Of a stretch of 14,651 nucleotides of DNA, positions 7,031-13,952 are shown in pieces. This DNA comes from Lentihominibacter faecis (GTDB lineage: Bacteria > Bacillota > Clostridia > Peptostreptococcales > Anaerovoracaceae), in the NCBI RefSeq assembly GCF_014306095.1, contig NZ_JACRWC010000012.1, positions 1-14,651 on the forward strand. Reading direction: 5' to 3'. Within the stretch, counting starts at the first letter, position 1. Each line of letters opens with the position of its first letter. The notes beneath the pieces were generated by a model, which was given only the letters and a program-made list of their open reading frames with translations, was not told the origin of the DNA and ran no database searches. Both the position numbers and the translations under genes were made by a program.

Positions 7031-7714
7031 TTAACCCGCTTTTCGGCAGACAAACCATGCCATGCTTTTCAGTTTTCCCATGTTCACATCCGTATACATT
7101 CCATCCAGCCGTACTTTCAGACTGGAAACCGTCTCATAGGGCGGTGTGAAAAAACCTGCCTTTTCATAAACATGCCGGACAAACCAATCCGTCCGCTTGT
7201 GCTCGCCCATCACATAAAAGCAGCCGCAGAAGGTTCCGCCGGGTCTCAAGACCCGGAAAACCTCCCGATAAGCGGCTTCCTTGTCCGGAAAAGCATGAAA
7301 GCCGTTCAGCGACAAAACGATGTCGAAGGTGTCGTCTGCATAGGAGAGTGCTCCCACATCGCCCTGCTGAAAGGTTACGTTGTTCAGATTCAGTCGGTTC
7401 GCTTTTTCCTGTGCCTGCCCCATCATATCCACCGAGTAATCGAGGCAGGTGATGTCCGCCTCCTGCATAGCCCGGTAAACCGGCATGGTCAGAACACCGG
7501 TTCCGACCGGCACTTCCAGCAGCTTGCCGGAGAAATGCTCCGGAATACCGGACATTGCCTTTTCTAGATAGGCGTCGTTTTCCGCCTTGTTCATTGCCCA
7601 TACCAAGCGGCACACCGCTTTCCCGCTCAGAGTAGAGCAGGTGATCATGCCGTCATAAAAACTGTTTCCGCCCGTCATTCGGTACGCACCGCGAATGGCT
7701 TCTTTTTGTTCCAT
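7031..7714 (-). CDS. Class I SAM-dependent methyltransferase (Methyltransf_11 type)
   Basis: 227 residues. Motif I is LLEVPVGTGVLT (65-76) with a VPVG variant of the usual glycine loop, the ribose-binding acid is in CLDYS (Asp92), and YADDTFDIVLSLNGFHAFPD followed by REVFRVLRPGGTF gives motifs II and III. About 60 residues precede motif I, probably a helical lid. The ATG at 7714 has GGAGGA 6 nt upstream and is preferred over an in-frame ATG at 7735. It lies between the HSL-like hydrolase (44 bp upstream) and the ATC-hydrolase protein (51 bp downstream), with no terminator seen in either gap. The acceptor is unknown. Confidence 0.88.
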   Translation of the reverse strand: MEQKEAIRGAYRMTGGNSFYDGMITCSTLSGKAVCRLVWAMNKAENDAYLEKAMSGIPEHFSGKLLEVPVGTGVLTMPVYRAMQEADITCLDYSVDMMGQAQEKANRLNLNNVTFQQGDVGALSYADDTFDIVLSLNGFHAFPDKEAAYREVFRVLRPGGTFCGCFYVMGEHKRTDWFVRHVYEKAGFFTPPYETVSSLKVRLDGMYTDVNMGKLKSMAWFVCRKAG

Positions 7715-7758
7715 GGTTATTCCTCCGTGTTTCAATCATCACACGACCGTTTCCGATC

Positions 7759-8664
7759 TCATTTTTTCAAAATGTCCACGATTTTCGCAAAGTCCTCCTT
7801 TGCTTCCTTGAAGATCGGCAGCATACAGTAGCAATGCACCATCTTCGGGCGGGCGGACACCGTATAGGGGACATTTGCCCGTTTGCAGGCGTTTTCAAAA
7901 TCGGGCAAAGCACCGTAGAGCACTTCGTCGGCAGAATAGAAGAAGTGAATATCGCCTACGCCGGTAAAATCTCCCCGAGAGCCGGAGAGCATATAGTCCG
8001 GCACATTCTCGCAGCCGTGCCGCATGAACTTCTCCACCGTCACCATAAAGGAATAGTCGATGGAAACGTCCCGTTCATTGAGCGCCTGCATCCGTACCTT
8101 TTCCGCGTCGTTCCACGGCACCTCGCCGGGGGATACGGCGACGATGTGCCTCGGCTGCGTCAGCGGCTCGGGCTGCGCGTTATTGTGCGCCGCAATCCCC
8201 AAAGCCAGCGCACCGCCGGAGGAAAAGCCGCAGGTGCTGACGTTCCCGCCACCGTACAAGCCGACCATTCTGCGGTAACATTCGTACACCATCGCGTATG
8301 TTTCAGTAATGCAGTGCTCCATGCAGAGCGGGTAAAACGGAAACCACACATCACAGCCGGTCTCGCGGCAGAGCTTGCGCATCACAGGGAGGTCGCCTTT
8401 GTCCGGGCCGATCACCATGCCGCCGCCGAAAAAATAAAGAATCGCGCGCTCGGACGGCTTCGGATGCTCTCGCACGATCAGGCAGGGAAAGCCGTTTATC
8501 GCAATCGTTTCATAATATGCCTTGCGGTCGGTGGGCGTAAAAACGCCACGATGCCGGTTCTGTTTTTCAATTTCCTTTCGCAGTGCATCCTCCGGCAAGG
8601 CGAACGCCTTTTTCGCGCCGGAGAGCTTGTATACGCTGCGTAAGATAGATGCAAAGATACTCAT
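7759..8664 (-). CDS. Alpha/beta hydrolase, HSL-like esterase with altered oxyanion motif
   Basis: 301 residues. The nucleophile elbow is GFSSG (146-150, Ser148); Asp246 in SADE and His277 in MVHCY complete a plausible Ser-Asp-His triad. The family's HGGG oxyanion motif appears as FGGGM (79-83), with Phe in place of His, a change tolerated in some members. It should be cytoplasmic, as no signal peptide is seen. The ATG at 8664 has GGAG 8 nt upstream and lies 12 bp after the preceding methyltransferase stop. An esterase beside carboxyl-type methyltransferases could remove a protecting methyl ester or act as an acyl or lactone hydrolase; this is inference. Confidence 0.85.
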   Translation of the reverse strand: MSIFASILRSVYKLSGAKKAFALPEDALRKEIEKQNRHRGVFTPTDRKAYYETIAINGFPCLIVREHPKPSERAILYFFGGGMVIGPDKGDLPVMRKLCRETGCDVWFPFYPLCMEHCITETYAMVYECYRRMVGLYGGGNVSTCGFSSGGALALGIAAHNNAQPEPLTQPRHIVAVSPGEVPWNDAEKVRMQALNERDVSIDYSFMVTVEKFMRHGCENVPDYMLSGSRGDFTGVGDIHFFYSADEVLYGALPDFENACKRANVPYTVSARPKMVHCYCMLPIFKEAKEDFAKIVDILKK

Positions 8665-8676
8665 GATTTAGTCTCC

Positions 8677-9282
8677 TCATTTCCACGCCGTAATGCAGAG
8701 CCAGCTTTTCTTTTTGTGTATCTGCACATCGTGAAAGCCCGCCTGCTCCAGATACGTCTTCAGCTCGGCGTCCTTGTAGATGGTCATGCCGCCGATGATC
8801 TCCGTCCACTTCTCGTCCTTGTCCGTGTCGCCGTTGCTTTCGTTGCAGATGAGTAATGTCCCGCCGGGCTTCAGCACCCGATAAACCTCTCGGAAGCACT
8901 GCGGCAGATCGGGCCAGAAATAGACGGTTTCAAAGGCCGTCACCGCATCGAACCAGTTATCAACAAACATCATATCCGCCACGCTGCCTTGCAGAACGGC
9001 GCAGCGTCCCTCCACGATGGCAGTCTCATTGACCTTTTTGGATTTCTCCACACTGACGGGGGAATAGTCAATGCCCTTGACAATACCCTCCGGGCATTTT
9101 TTCAGAAGTCTCTTGATGTTCGCCCCTCCGCCGCAGCCGCAGTCCAGTACCTTGGCATCCGGAGCAAGCTCCAAAAAATAAAGCCCCCACCGTGCCACAG
9201 GACTGTGCCCAAGGTTCATCATGGCAACCATAATTTTTCCGCCAAGCCCTATAGGCTTGCGGGTGTTCTCAAAAAATGACAT
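8677..9282 (-). CDS. Class I SAM-dependent methyltransferase
   Basis: 201 residues. Motif I is VLDCGCGGGANI (45-56), the acid is in GIDYS (Asp72), and NWFDAVTAFETVYFWPDLP then REVYRVLKPGGTLLI give motifs II and III, as in UbiE/COQ5-like small-molecule methyltransferases. The first 40 residues include a mildly hydrophobic stretch that may form a substrate lid. The ATG at 9282 has a consensus GGAGGT 8 nt upstream, which lies in the last codons of the preceding gene; the gap between the genes is 4 bp, so the two are surely co-translated. The acceptor is unknown. Confidence 0.9.
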   Translation of the reverse strand: MSFFENTRKPIGLGGKIMVAMMNLGHSPVARWGLYFLELAPDAKVLDCGCGGGANIKRLLKKCPEGIVKGIDYSPVSVEKSKKVNETAIVEGRCAVLQGSVADMMFVDNWFDAVTAFETVYFWPDLPQCFREVYRVLKPGGTLLICNESNGDTDKDEKWTEIIGGMTIYKDAELKTYLEQAGFHDVQIHKKKSWLCITAWK

Positions 9283-9286
9283 CTTA

Positions 9287-9901
9287 TCACACCTCCGATT
9301 TCACACATTCGGTATAAGTTAACGGAAATGACGCTTTCAGAACAACGCTTTTCCGCACCGCCCAGCCGTTTTGCCGTAGAAAGCGCAGGTATTCCTCGCT
9401 CGTCCACTTGCTGCGGAGAGGGAAGCCTGCCATCCTCATAAAAAATGCCCTGACCTTGCCGGAAAACGAGTTTTCCGCATGGGTAAAGGTGGGCGCGATC
9501 AACACGCCATCATCTTTCAGTACCCGTTTTATCTCTTGCAGGGCTTTTTCCGGCTGCGGCACGATATGCAGCGCGTTGGATACGATTACCACATCGAAGG
9601 ACTGATCCGCATACGGCAGGCGGAACATATCCTGCACGGAAAAGTGCAGCTTTGCCGAGCGGTTATCCCGCTTCACCTCGGCGATCATCTCCGCAGAGGC
9701 GTCCGTCGCCTCGATGTGTGCCGCCGCGTTCACAATGTGCTTTGCAATCAGTCCCGTGCCGGTCGCCAGCTCCAGCACCGTTTTGTGCCGCACGACCGGC
9801 CGGATCATCTCATACATCTCGTCATACGCCGCCCCATCCTTTCGCATAAAGCGGTCGTAACGTCCGGCATTTTTGTCCCAGAAATTCTTGTGTTCCTGCA
9901 T
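9287..9901 (-). CDS. Class I SAM-dependent methyltransferase, first structural gene of the cluster
   Basis: 204 residues. Motif I is VLELATGTGLIA (42-53), the acid is in EATDAS (Asp67), and YADQSFDVVIVSNALHIVPQ then IKRVLKDDGVLIAPT give motifs II and III. The N-terminus NFWDKNAGRYDRFM is the usual lead-in helix of this group. The ATG at 9901 has AAAGGA 9 nt upstream; alternatives at 9910 (ATG) and 9919 (TTG) overlap or precede that site. It is the first gene after the tetR terminator and the tandem dyad sites at 9922-9973, so it likely heads the regulated transcript. The acceptor is unknown. Confidence 0.9.
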   Translation of the reverse strand: MQEHKNFWDKNAGRYDRFMRKDGAAYDEMYEMIRPVVRHKTVLELATGTGLIAKHIVNAAAHIEATDASAEMIAEVKRDNRSAKLHFSVQDMFRLPYADQSFDVVIVSNALHIVPQPEKALQEIKRVLKDDGVLIAPTFTHAENSFSGKVRAFFMRMAGFPLRSKWTSEEYLRFLRQNGWAVRKSVVLKASFPLTYTECVKSEV

Positions 9902-9921
9902 CTCTGTCATTCCTTTCAATA

Positions 9922-9973
9922 TTAGATTAACCTAACCGACGCGTGCATCCGGGCGGTTAGATGGCGCTAACCG
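9922..9973 (-). promoter_or_regulatory. Tandem TTAG-N6-CTAA dyads before the methyltransferase operon
   Basis: Two similar sites on the + strand, TTAGATTAACCTAACCG (9922-9938) and TTAGATGGCGCTAACCG (9957-9973), are offset by 35 bp. Each has an inner inverted repeat TTAG/CTAA with a 6-bp spacer; the second extends to CGGTTAG/CTAACCG. They lie between the tetR terminator and the first methyltransferase start, where an operator belongs. No good -35/-10 pair is evident nearby. They differ from the dyad at the tetR promoter, so a different regulator may bind. Confidence 0.6.
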
Positions 9974-9982
9974 TCGTGCCTT

Positions 9983-10003
9983 AGAAAAGCCGCATTTCTG
10001 CGG
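9983..10003 (-). terminator. Intrinsic terminator of tetR
   Basis: On the minus strand CCGCA-GAAA-TGCGG is followed by CTTTTCT and starts 8 nt after the tetR stop. The stem is only 5 bp, so readthrough into the methyltransferase operon is plausible. Confidence 0.6.
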
Positions 10004-10011
10004 TCTTTCGC

Positions 10012-10590
10012 TTATTCAAATAACGCCCTGCAAGCACCGTACACTAGCGTTTCCAGTACCTGCGGGTACAGTCCTCCTATTTGCTCCTTGTGTGAGACGG
10101 TCAGAATCAGTCCGCGTACTGTCGCGGCGGCAAGTGAAATCCCCCGTTTAGGAACAAGACTATATTTTTCCAGAAGCTGACGAATGTGCGTCTCGTCGTC
10201 GTGGTAATGCACATTTTTGACATCCTTCGGCAGTCTCTGCAAAAGCAGCTTCGCATCGTTTTCAATGAAAACCATATCGCCGGTATCGGACAGCCGCCGA
10301 CAGACGGCAAGGACAGCCTTTGCCGCACGTTCCGACGGCTGCAAGCCGTCAGATTCGCGCAGTGCATGGTCAGCCACTCCGTAAAGCTCGGAGTGAACGT
10401 TCTCCAAAACCGCGAAGAAAAGCATTTCCTTGGATTCGTAGAATTTATAGAACGAGCCCTTCGCAATGCCGGCCGCCTTCGTCAGCTGCTCTACGGAGGT
10501 TTTCTTCATCCCCAGTGTGACGGCGCAGCGCCGTGTTTCCTTCAGCAGTGCCTTGCGGAGCTGATCAGTCTCGTAATCGGTAAAAGCCAA
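10012..10590 (-). CDS. TetR/AcrR-family transcriptional regulator
   Basis: 192 residues, the usual size for the family. The DNA-binding domain is at about 10-57 with the helix-turn-helix TSVEQLTKAAGIAKGSFYKF (31-50) and the trailing YESKEMLF; the C-terminal two thirds is the variable helical ligand-binding and dimer domain. The likely start is TTG at 10588-10590, since AAGGGG lies 7 nt upstream and no in-frame ATG occurs before the HTH except Met28, which is too late. It has its own near-consensus promoter with a dyad over the -10 box, which implies autoregulation. It is transcribed toward the methyltransferase cluster and probably represses it until a small ligand binds. Confidence 0.92.
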   Translation of the reverse strand: MAFTDYETDQLRKALLKETRRCAVTLGMKKTSVEQLTKAAGIAKGSFYKFYESKEMLFFAVLENVHSELYGVADHALRESDGLQPSERAAKAVLAVCRRLSDTGDMVFIENDAKLLLQRLPKDVKNVHYHDDETHIRQLLEKYSLVPKRGISLAAATVRGLILTVSHKEQIGGLYPQVLETLVYGACRALFE

Positions 10591-10604
10591 GCCTGCGCCC
10601 CTTA

Positions 10605-10636
10605 AATATGACCATTTCGGTTTATTTGGTCATATT
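10605..10636 (-). promoter_or_regulatory. Candidate TetR operator over the tetR -10 box
   Basis: A perfect 10-bp inverted repeat, AATATGACCA (10605-10614) and TGGTCATATT (10627-10636), with a 12-bp spacer. The distal arm overlaps the tetR -10 hexamer and the whole dyad covers the expected transcription start, a standard position for autorepression. Confidence 0.7.
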
Positions 10637-10662
10637 ATATCGCGCTTCTTTCTGGTTTACAA
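10634..10662 (-). promoter_or_regulatory. tetR promoter
   Basis: On the minus strand TTGTAA (10657-10662) and a perfect TATAAT (10634-10639) are spaced by 17 bp. The predicted start is near 10627, giving a leader of about 37 nt to the TTG codon. Confidence 0.75.
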
Positions 10663-10691
10663 GAGGTGCGGAGAAAAAACGCTAATCAAAA

Positions 10692-10725
10692 TGTAGGATT
10701 ACAATACATGTGTTACAACTAAATA
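10692..10725 (-). repeat. Right copy of the perfect 34-bp inverted repeat
   Basis: Exact reverse complement of 86-119. Read on the minus strand it lies 29 bp before the tetR -35 box, nearly the same offset as the left copy has from the ligase -35 box (31 bp), although the sequences beyond the repeats are unrelated. TA dinucleotides form its outer edge. Confidence 0.9.
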
Positions 10726-10766
10726 CTTAATATAAAATCCAAAGACGAATGTGCGGATTCAAGATA

Positions 10767-10802
10767 GAAAAAAGACTCTGACCTTTTACAGTCAAAGTCT
10801 TT
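10767..10802 (-). terminator. Orphan intrinsic terminator
   Basis: A 12-bp stem with one mismatch (10771-10782 with 10791-10802, core AAAGACT/AGTCTTT) and an 8-nt loop is followed on the minus strand by a T-run (10767-10770 and onward). On the + strand the following TTTCTC is poorer. No gene in the window leads into it on either strand, so it may protect the region from antisense transcription or be left over from a lost gene. Confidence 0.6.
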
Positions 10803-10910
10803 CTCGGTTCTTTGCAATGCCCTATAAAGCAGTATTCTTATAATTTTTAAGTTACTTCCTTATGTGGTGTTAGCAAATGAGGTGCCACCTTTATTTTTGC
10901 AATTTTCCCT

Positions 10911-10938
10911 TTTCAAATCCGTCTCCCTGTGCTATCAT
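10911..10938 (+). promoter_or_regulatory. Candidate extended -10 promoter of the pan operon
   Basis: TTTCAA (10911-10916), a 16-bp spacer and TGC-TATCAT (10930-10938) give an extended -10 promoter with a predicted start near 10945. A perfect TATAAT at 10839-10844 lacks a properly spaced -35 and is the alternative. Confidence 0.4.
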
Positions 10939-10944
10939 AAAATC

Positions 10945-11245
10945 CGGATGGATGGTATTCAGTAAGCCAATGGGACAGACAGATCCTGGCGGCAGAAACT
11001 ATACCGGAGAATATAAAAACATATTCATTTTCCTTATTCGGCCGAAAACAAGGCCGGCGCTTTTATCCGAAGAGGAACGAGACGAGAAAGGATATCACTT
11101 CACTGAAAAGTCATTGAAAGTCATTGAAAAAGCCAGAAAAGGCACGCTCCCGACGCATGATGCAGCCGTGCGACAAGCACCTGCACAGTACGCGGCACAT
11201 AATCGACCGCGGGATCGGGAAGACTTTACAGAGGAGGGATGCAAA
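10945..11245 (+). promoter_or_regulatory. Long structured leader of the panG-panB-panC operon
   Basis: About 300 nt lie between the candidate promoter and panG. GGTAT (10953-10957) can pair with ATACC (11001-11005) around an inner GCCA/TGGC and GGA/TCC helix, and the ATACC arm overlaps a CCGGA that can pair instead with TCCGG (10943-10947). A second hairpin, CGGCC-N8-GGCCG (11039-11056), is followed by GCGCTTTT and resembles a weak terminator. An AAAGTCATTG direct repeat occurs near 11107-11127. The frame is open through this stretch but encodes nothing family-like. A Pan-motif RNA, known upstream of pantothenate genes in Firmicutes, is possible but I could not verify it. Confidence 0.35.
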
Positions 11246-12226
11246 CTGAATATAGGTTTTATAGGAGCAGGAAAAGCAGGCATGAGCCTGGGAAAATACT
11301 TTGCTGTCCGGCAACAGGATGCTTTGCAGAACGAGCGGGGATCGCACGCAGCTGCAGCAAATGCCGACGCGGACAGTGCAGCAAGCGCAGCCGCAGACAG
11401 CAGCATAAACGCCGCGCAGACGACCGTCAAGGGCTACTACAGCCGGAGCAGCGAGTCAGCGAGAGACGCGGCACGATTCACCAATTCGAACGCATACGAT
11501 ACGATGCCAGGAATACTAAGTGAATGTGATATGATTTTCCTCACTGTTCCCGATGGAAACATAAAAGCGGTCTGGAAGGAACTTTCCGGATATAATGTAA
11601 CAGGAAAACTAATATGTCATTGCAGTGGCGCCATGAGCTCCCGCGAAGCCTTTGCAGGAATCGAGGAGACCGGTGCTTATGGATATTCGATCCATCCGCT
11701 GTTCGCCGTAAGCGATAAATATGAAGCTTACCGTGAACTGACGGATGTTTTTTTTACACTGGAAGGAAGTGCAGACGCGGAGGATGATCCTCACCTGGAG
11801 GAGATCAAGGAGTGGCTTGAGAGCCTGGGAAACCCGGTCGGCATGATCCGTCCGGAGGACAAGACCAGGTATCACTGTGCGGCGGCTGTCGCCAGCAATC
11901 TGGTGTGCGGGCTGGTGGATTTCAGCATGGAACTGCTTCAGATGTGCGGTTTCAGCGAAGAAAACGCTCTGACGGCATTACGCCCTATTTTGAAGGGAAA
12001 CATGGCTCATATCGCATCTGACGGCCCCGAAAAGAGCCTCACAGGACCAGTGGAACGAAACGATGAAGAAACGATACAGAAACATTTACAGTGCCTTGAG
12101 ACGGCGGAAGATCGGCAGCTTTACCGGCTGCTTTCCCGACGTATCACAGAGCTGGCGCAGCACAGGCATCCGGAGAGGGACTATACAGAGATCCGGCGGC
12201 TGCTGAGAAAGGATGGATCAAAATGA
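11246..12226 (+). CDS. panG: PanG-type ketopantoate reductase (Rossmann-like plus DUF2520 protein)
   Basis: 326 residues. The NADP-binding start [18 protein letters not shown] holds GxGxxG at 7-12; [14 protein letters not shown] (63-76) is the second strand and cofactor specificity loop; [18 protein letters not shown] and [10 protein letters not shown] follow, and the helical DUF2520 domain includes [18 protein letters not shown]. PanG was defined as an alternative ketopantoate reductase in organisms lacking PanE; position directly before panB and panC with a 4-bp ATGA overlap supports that role. No ATG or GTG fits: GAGGAGG is 7 nt before a CTG at 11246, the chosen start. The ATG at 11239 is out of frame and only 1 nt from the site. 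An Ala/Asp/Ser-rich insertion (about 22-60) lies between the first helix and second strand, unusual for the fold. Confidence 0.8.
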   Translation: MNIGFIGAGKAGMSLGKYFAVRQQDALQNERGSHAAAANADADSAASAAADSSINAAQTTVKGYYSRSSESARDAARFTNSNAYDTMPGILSECDMIFLTVPDGNIKAVWKELSGYNVTGKLICHCSGAMSSREAFAGIEETGAYGYSIHPLFAVSDKYEAYRELTDVFFTLEGSADAEDDPHLEEIKEWLESLGNPVGMIRPEDKTRYHCAAAVASNLVCGLVDFSMELLQMCGFSEENALTALRPILKGNMAHIASDGPEKSLTGPVERNDEETIQKHLQCLETAEDRQLYRLLSRRITELAQHRHPERDYTEIRRLLRKDGSK

Positions 12227-13056
12227 AAAATACCGTATTAAGCTTAATGAAAATGAAGGAATCCCGCGAGAAGATCTCCATGCTTACCTGTTACGATTAT
12301 TCTACAGCACGGCTGATGGAGAGCTCCGGGATCAACATGATCCTGGTGGGCGATTCCCTGGGGAATACTATGCTGGGATATCCTGATACGCTCTCCGTTA
12401 CCATGGAAGATATGATCCATCACGGCGCGGCAGTTGTCAGAGGCTGCAATGATATTTTCGTCGTTGTGGATATGCCGTTCATGTCCTATCAGACGTCCGT
12501 ATACGATGCTGTGGTCAACGCAGGCCGCCTCATCAAGGAAACCGGCTGCAATGCAGTCAAGCTGGAAGGCGGAGCGGCTGTAAAGGATCAGATCAAGGCT
12601 ATTACGGATGCAGGCATCCCGGTAGTTGCTCACATCGGCATGACGCCGCAGTCGGTCAACGCTTTTGGTGGTTTTAAAGTCCAGGGAAAGAGCGAGGCAC
12701 AGGCGGCCCGGATTTTGCAGGATGCATACGATGTGCAGGAAGCCGGGGCGTTCATGGTCGTCCTTGAATGTGTTCCTGCAAAGCTGGCTGCGCTCATCAG
12801 TGAGAAGCTGGCGATCCCGACCATCGGTATCGGCGCCGGGGAAGGCTGTGACGGTCAGGTGCTGGTATATCAGGATATGCTGGGTATGTTCCAGGATTAC
12901 GTTCCGAAATTCGTAAAGCATTTTGCCAATGCGGGAGAGATGATGGTGCAGGCGTTTAAGGATTACGATCAGGAAGTCAAGGCGGGAACGTATCCGACGG
13001 AGGCCCATGGATTTAAGATCGAAGAAGAAATCATCGAGAAGCTGAAGGAGAAATAG
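12223..13056 (+). CDS. panB: 3-methyl-2-oxobutanoate hydroxymethyltransferase (ketopantoate hydroxymethyltransferase)
   Basis: 277 residues, full length. It transfers a hydroxymethyl group from methylene-tetrahydrofolate to alpha-ketoisovalerate to give ketopantoate, the first step of pantothenate synthesis, in the cytoplasm. The TIM-barrel active-site residues are all present: VGDSLGN with Asp44, VVDMPF with Asp83 for metal binding, KLEGG with Glu115, AHIGMTPQS with His137, LECVP with Glu182 as catalytic base, and TIGIGAG at 200-206. The ATG overlaps the panG stop by 4 bp and panC follows after 3 bp, so the three genes are one transcript with coupled translation. Confidence 0.97.
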   Translation: MKNTVLSLMKMKESREKISMLTCYDYSTARLMESSGINMILVGDSLGNTMLGYPDTLSVTMEDMIHHGAAVVRGCNDIFVVVDMPFMSYQTSVYDAVVNAGRLIKETGCNAVKLEGGAAVKDQIKAITDAGIPVVAHIGMTPQSVNAFGGFKVQGKSEAQAARILQDAYDVQEAGAFMVVLECVPAKLAALISEKLAIPTIGIGAGEGCDGQVLVYQDMLGMFQDYVPKFVKHFANAGEMMVQAFKDYDQEVKAGTYPTEAHGFKIEEEIIEKLKEK

Positions 13057-13059
13057 AAG

Positions 13060-13926
13060 ATGAAGATCGCAACGACCATAAAAGAAGTGAGAAAACAGGT
13101 GGCTGACTGGAAAAGAGAGGGGCTGACGGTGGGTCTGGTACCCACCATGGGTGCGCTTCACGAAGGCCACGCTTCTCTTGTAGACACTGCAAAGGAGCAG
13201 TGTGATCGCGTCGTGACGTCGGTATTCGTCAATCCGACTCAGTTTGCGGCAGGAGAGGATCTGGATGCCTATCCGAGAGATTTTGACCGGGATTGTGGGG
13301 TTTTAGAGGCACATGGATGCGATCTGGTCTTTCATCCGAGCGTAGAGGAAATGTATCCGGAAGGGGCTGCAACCTTCGTGGAGCTTCGATCGGATATGAC
13401 GAAGCAGCTTTGCGGGAAAAGTCGTCCGGAGCATTTCTGTGGCGTCTGCACGGTAGTCAGCAAGCTGTTTCACATCGCTATGCCGGATAAAGCTTTTTTC
13501 GGGGAAAAGGATGCGCAGCAGCTGGCGGTTATCCGGCAGATGACCAGAGATCTGCTGTTTGGGATCGAGATCGTAGGATGCCCGACAAAGCGGGAAGAAG
13601 ACGGTCTCGCAAAATCCAGCCGCAATGCTTACCTTGATGCGGAGGAGCGGAAAGCGGCCGGGATCCTGTATCAGGCCATCTGTAAAGCACAGGAGTACCT
13701 GAAAGAGCATCTTGATACAGAAGACGGGAAAACAGAAAGTCAGCCAGTGACGGAACTGATCAAAGATATCATAGGTACGGAACCGCTTGCTGAAATAGAC
13801 TATGTGGATGCGGTAGATGGCATGAGCCTGCTTCCGGCGGATCGGATCGGAGACGGTGATTTGATCGCTCTGGCTGTAAATATCGGCAAGACCCGCCTGA
13901 TCGACAATTTTACGGTAAGAAAATAG
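13060..13926 (+). CDS. panC: Pantothenate synthetase (pantoate--beta-alanine ligase)
   Basis: 288 residues, normal length. It joins pantoate and beta-alanine using ATP through a pantoyl-adenylate. Signatures: PTMGALHEGH (28-37) with the HxGH nucleotide motif, FVNPTQF (56-62), RPEHFCGVCTVV (122-133), FFGEKDAQQL (146-155) and KSSRNAYL (185-192), the KMSKS-like loop. It has a Lys before SSRN where many homologues have Met or Leu. It is the last gene of the operon; a strong terminator follows. No panD (aspartate decarboxylase) is in the window, so beta-alanine must come from elsewhere. Confidence 0.97.
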   Translation: MKIATTIKEVRKQVADWKREGLTVGLVPTMGALHEGHASLVDTAKEQCDRVVTSVFVNPTQFAAGEDLDAYPRDFDRDCGVLEAHGCDLVFHPSVEEMYPEGAATFVELRSDMTKQLCGKSRPEHFCGVCTVVSKLFHIAMPDKAFFGEKDAQQLAVIRQMTRDLLFGIEIVGCPTKREEDGLAKSSRNAYLDAEERKAAGILYQAICKAQEYLKEHLDTEDGKTESQPVTELIKDIIGTEPLAEIDYVDAVDGMSLLPADRIGDGDLIALAVNIGKTRLIDNFTVRK

Positions 13927-13952
13927 TGTGATCTGAAAAACAATAAGAGAAA

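Noticed and set aside
7834..8643. 269-codon + strand ORF opposite the HSL-like hydrolase
   Set aside because: Shadow of a hydrolase with a complete catalytic triad; His/Arg/Ala-rich antisense composition.
10878..10890. AGGTGCCACCT palindrome followed by T-rich sequence as a terminator
   Set aside because: The loop would be too small for a stable hairpin.
10877..11245. 123-codon N-terminal extension of the panG frame
   Set aside because: The translation is unlike any reductase N-terminus; the Rossmann strand starts at 11249 right after a strong ribosome binding site.
12244..13170. 308-codon minus-strand ORF opposite panB/panC
   Set aside because: Shadow ORF; panB and panC match their families throughout on the other strand.
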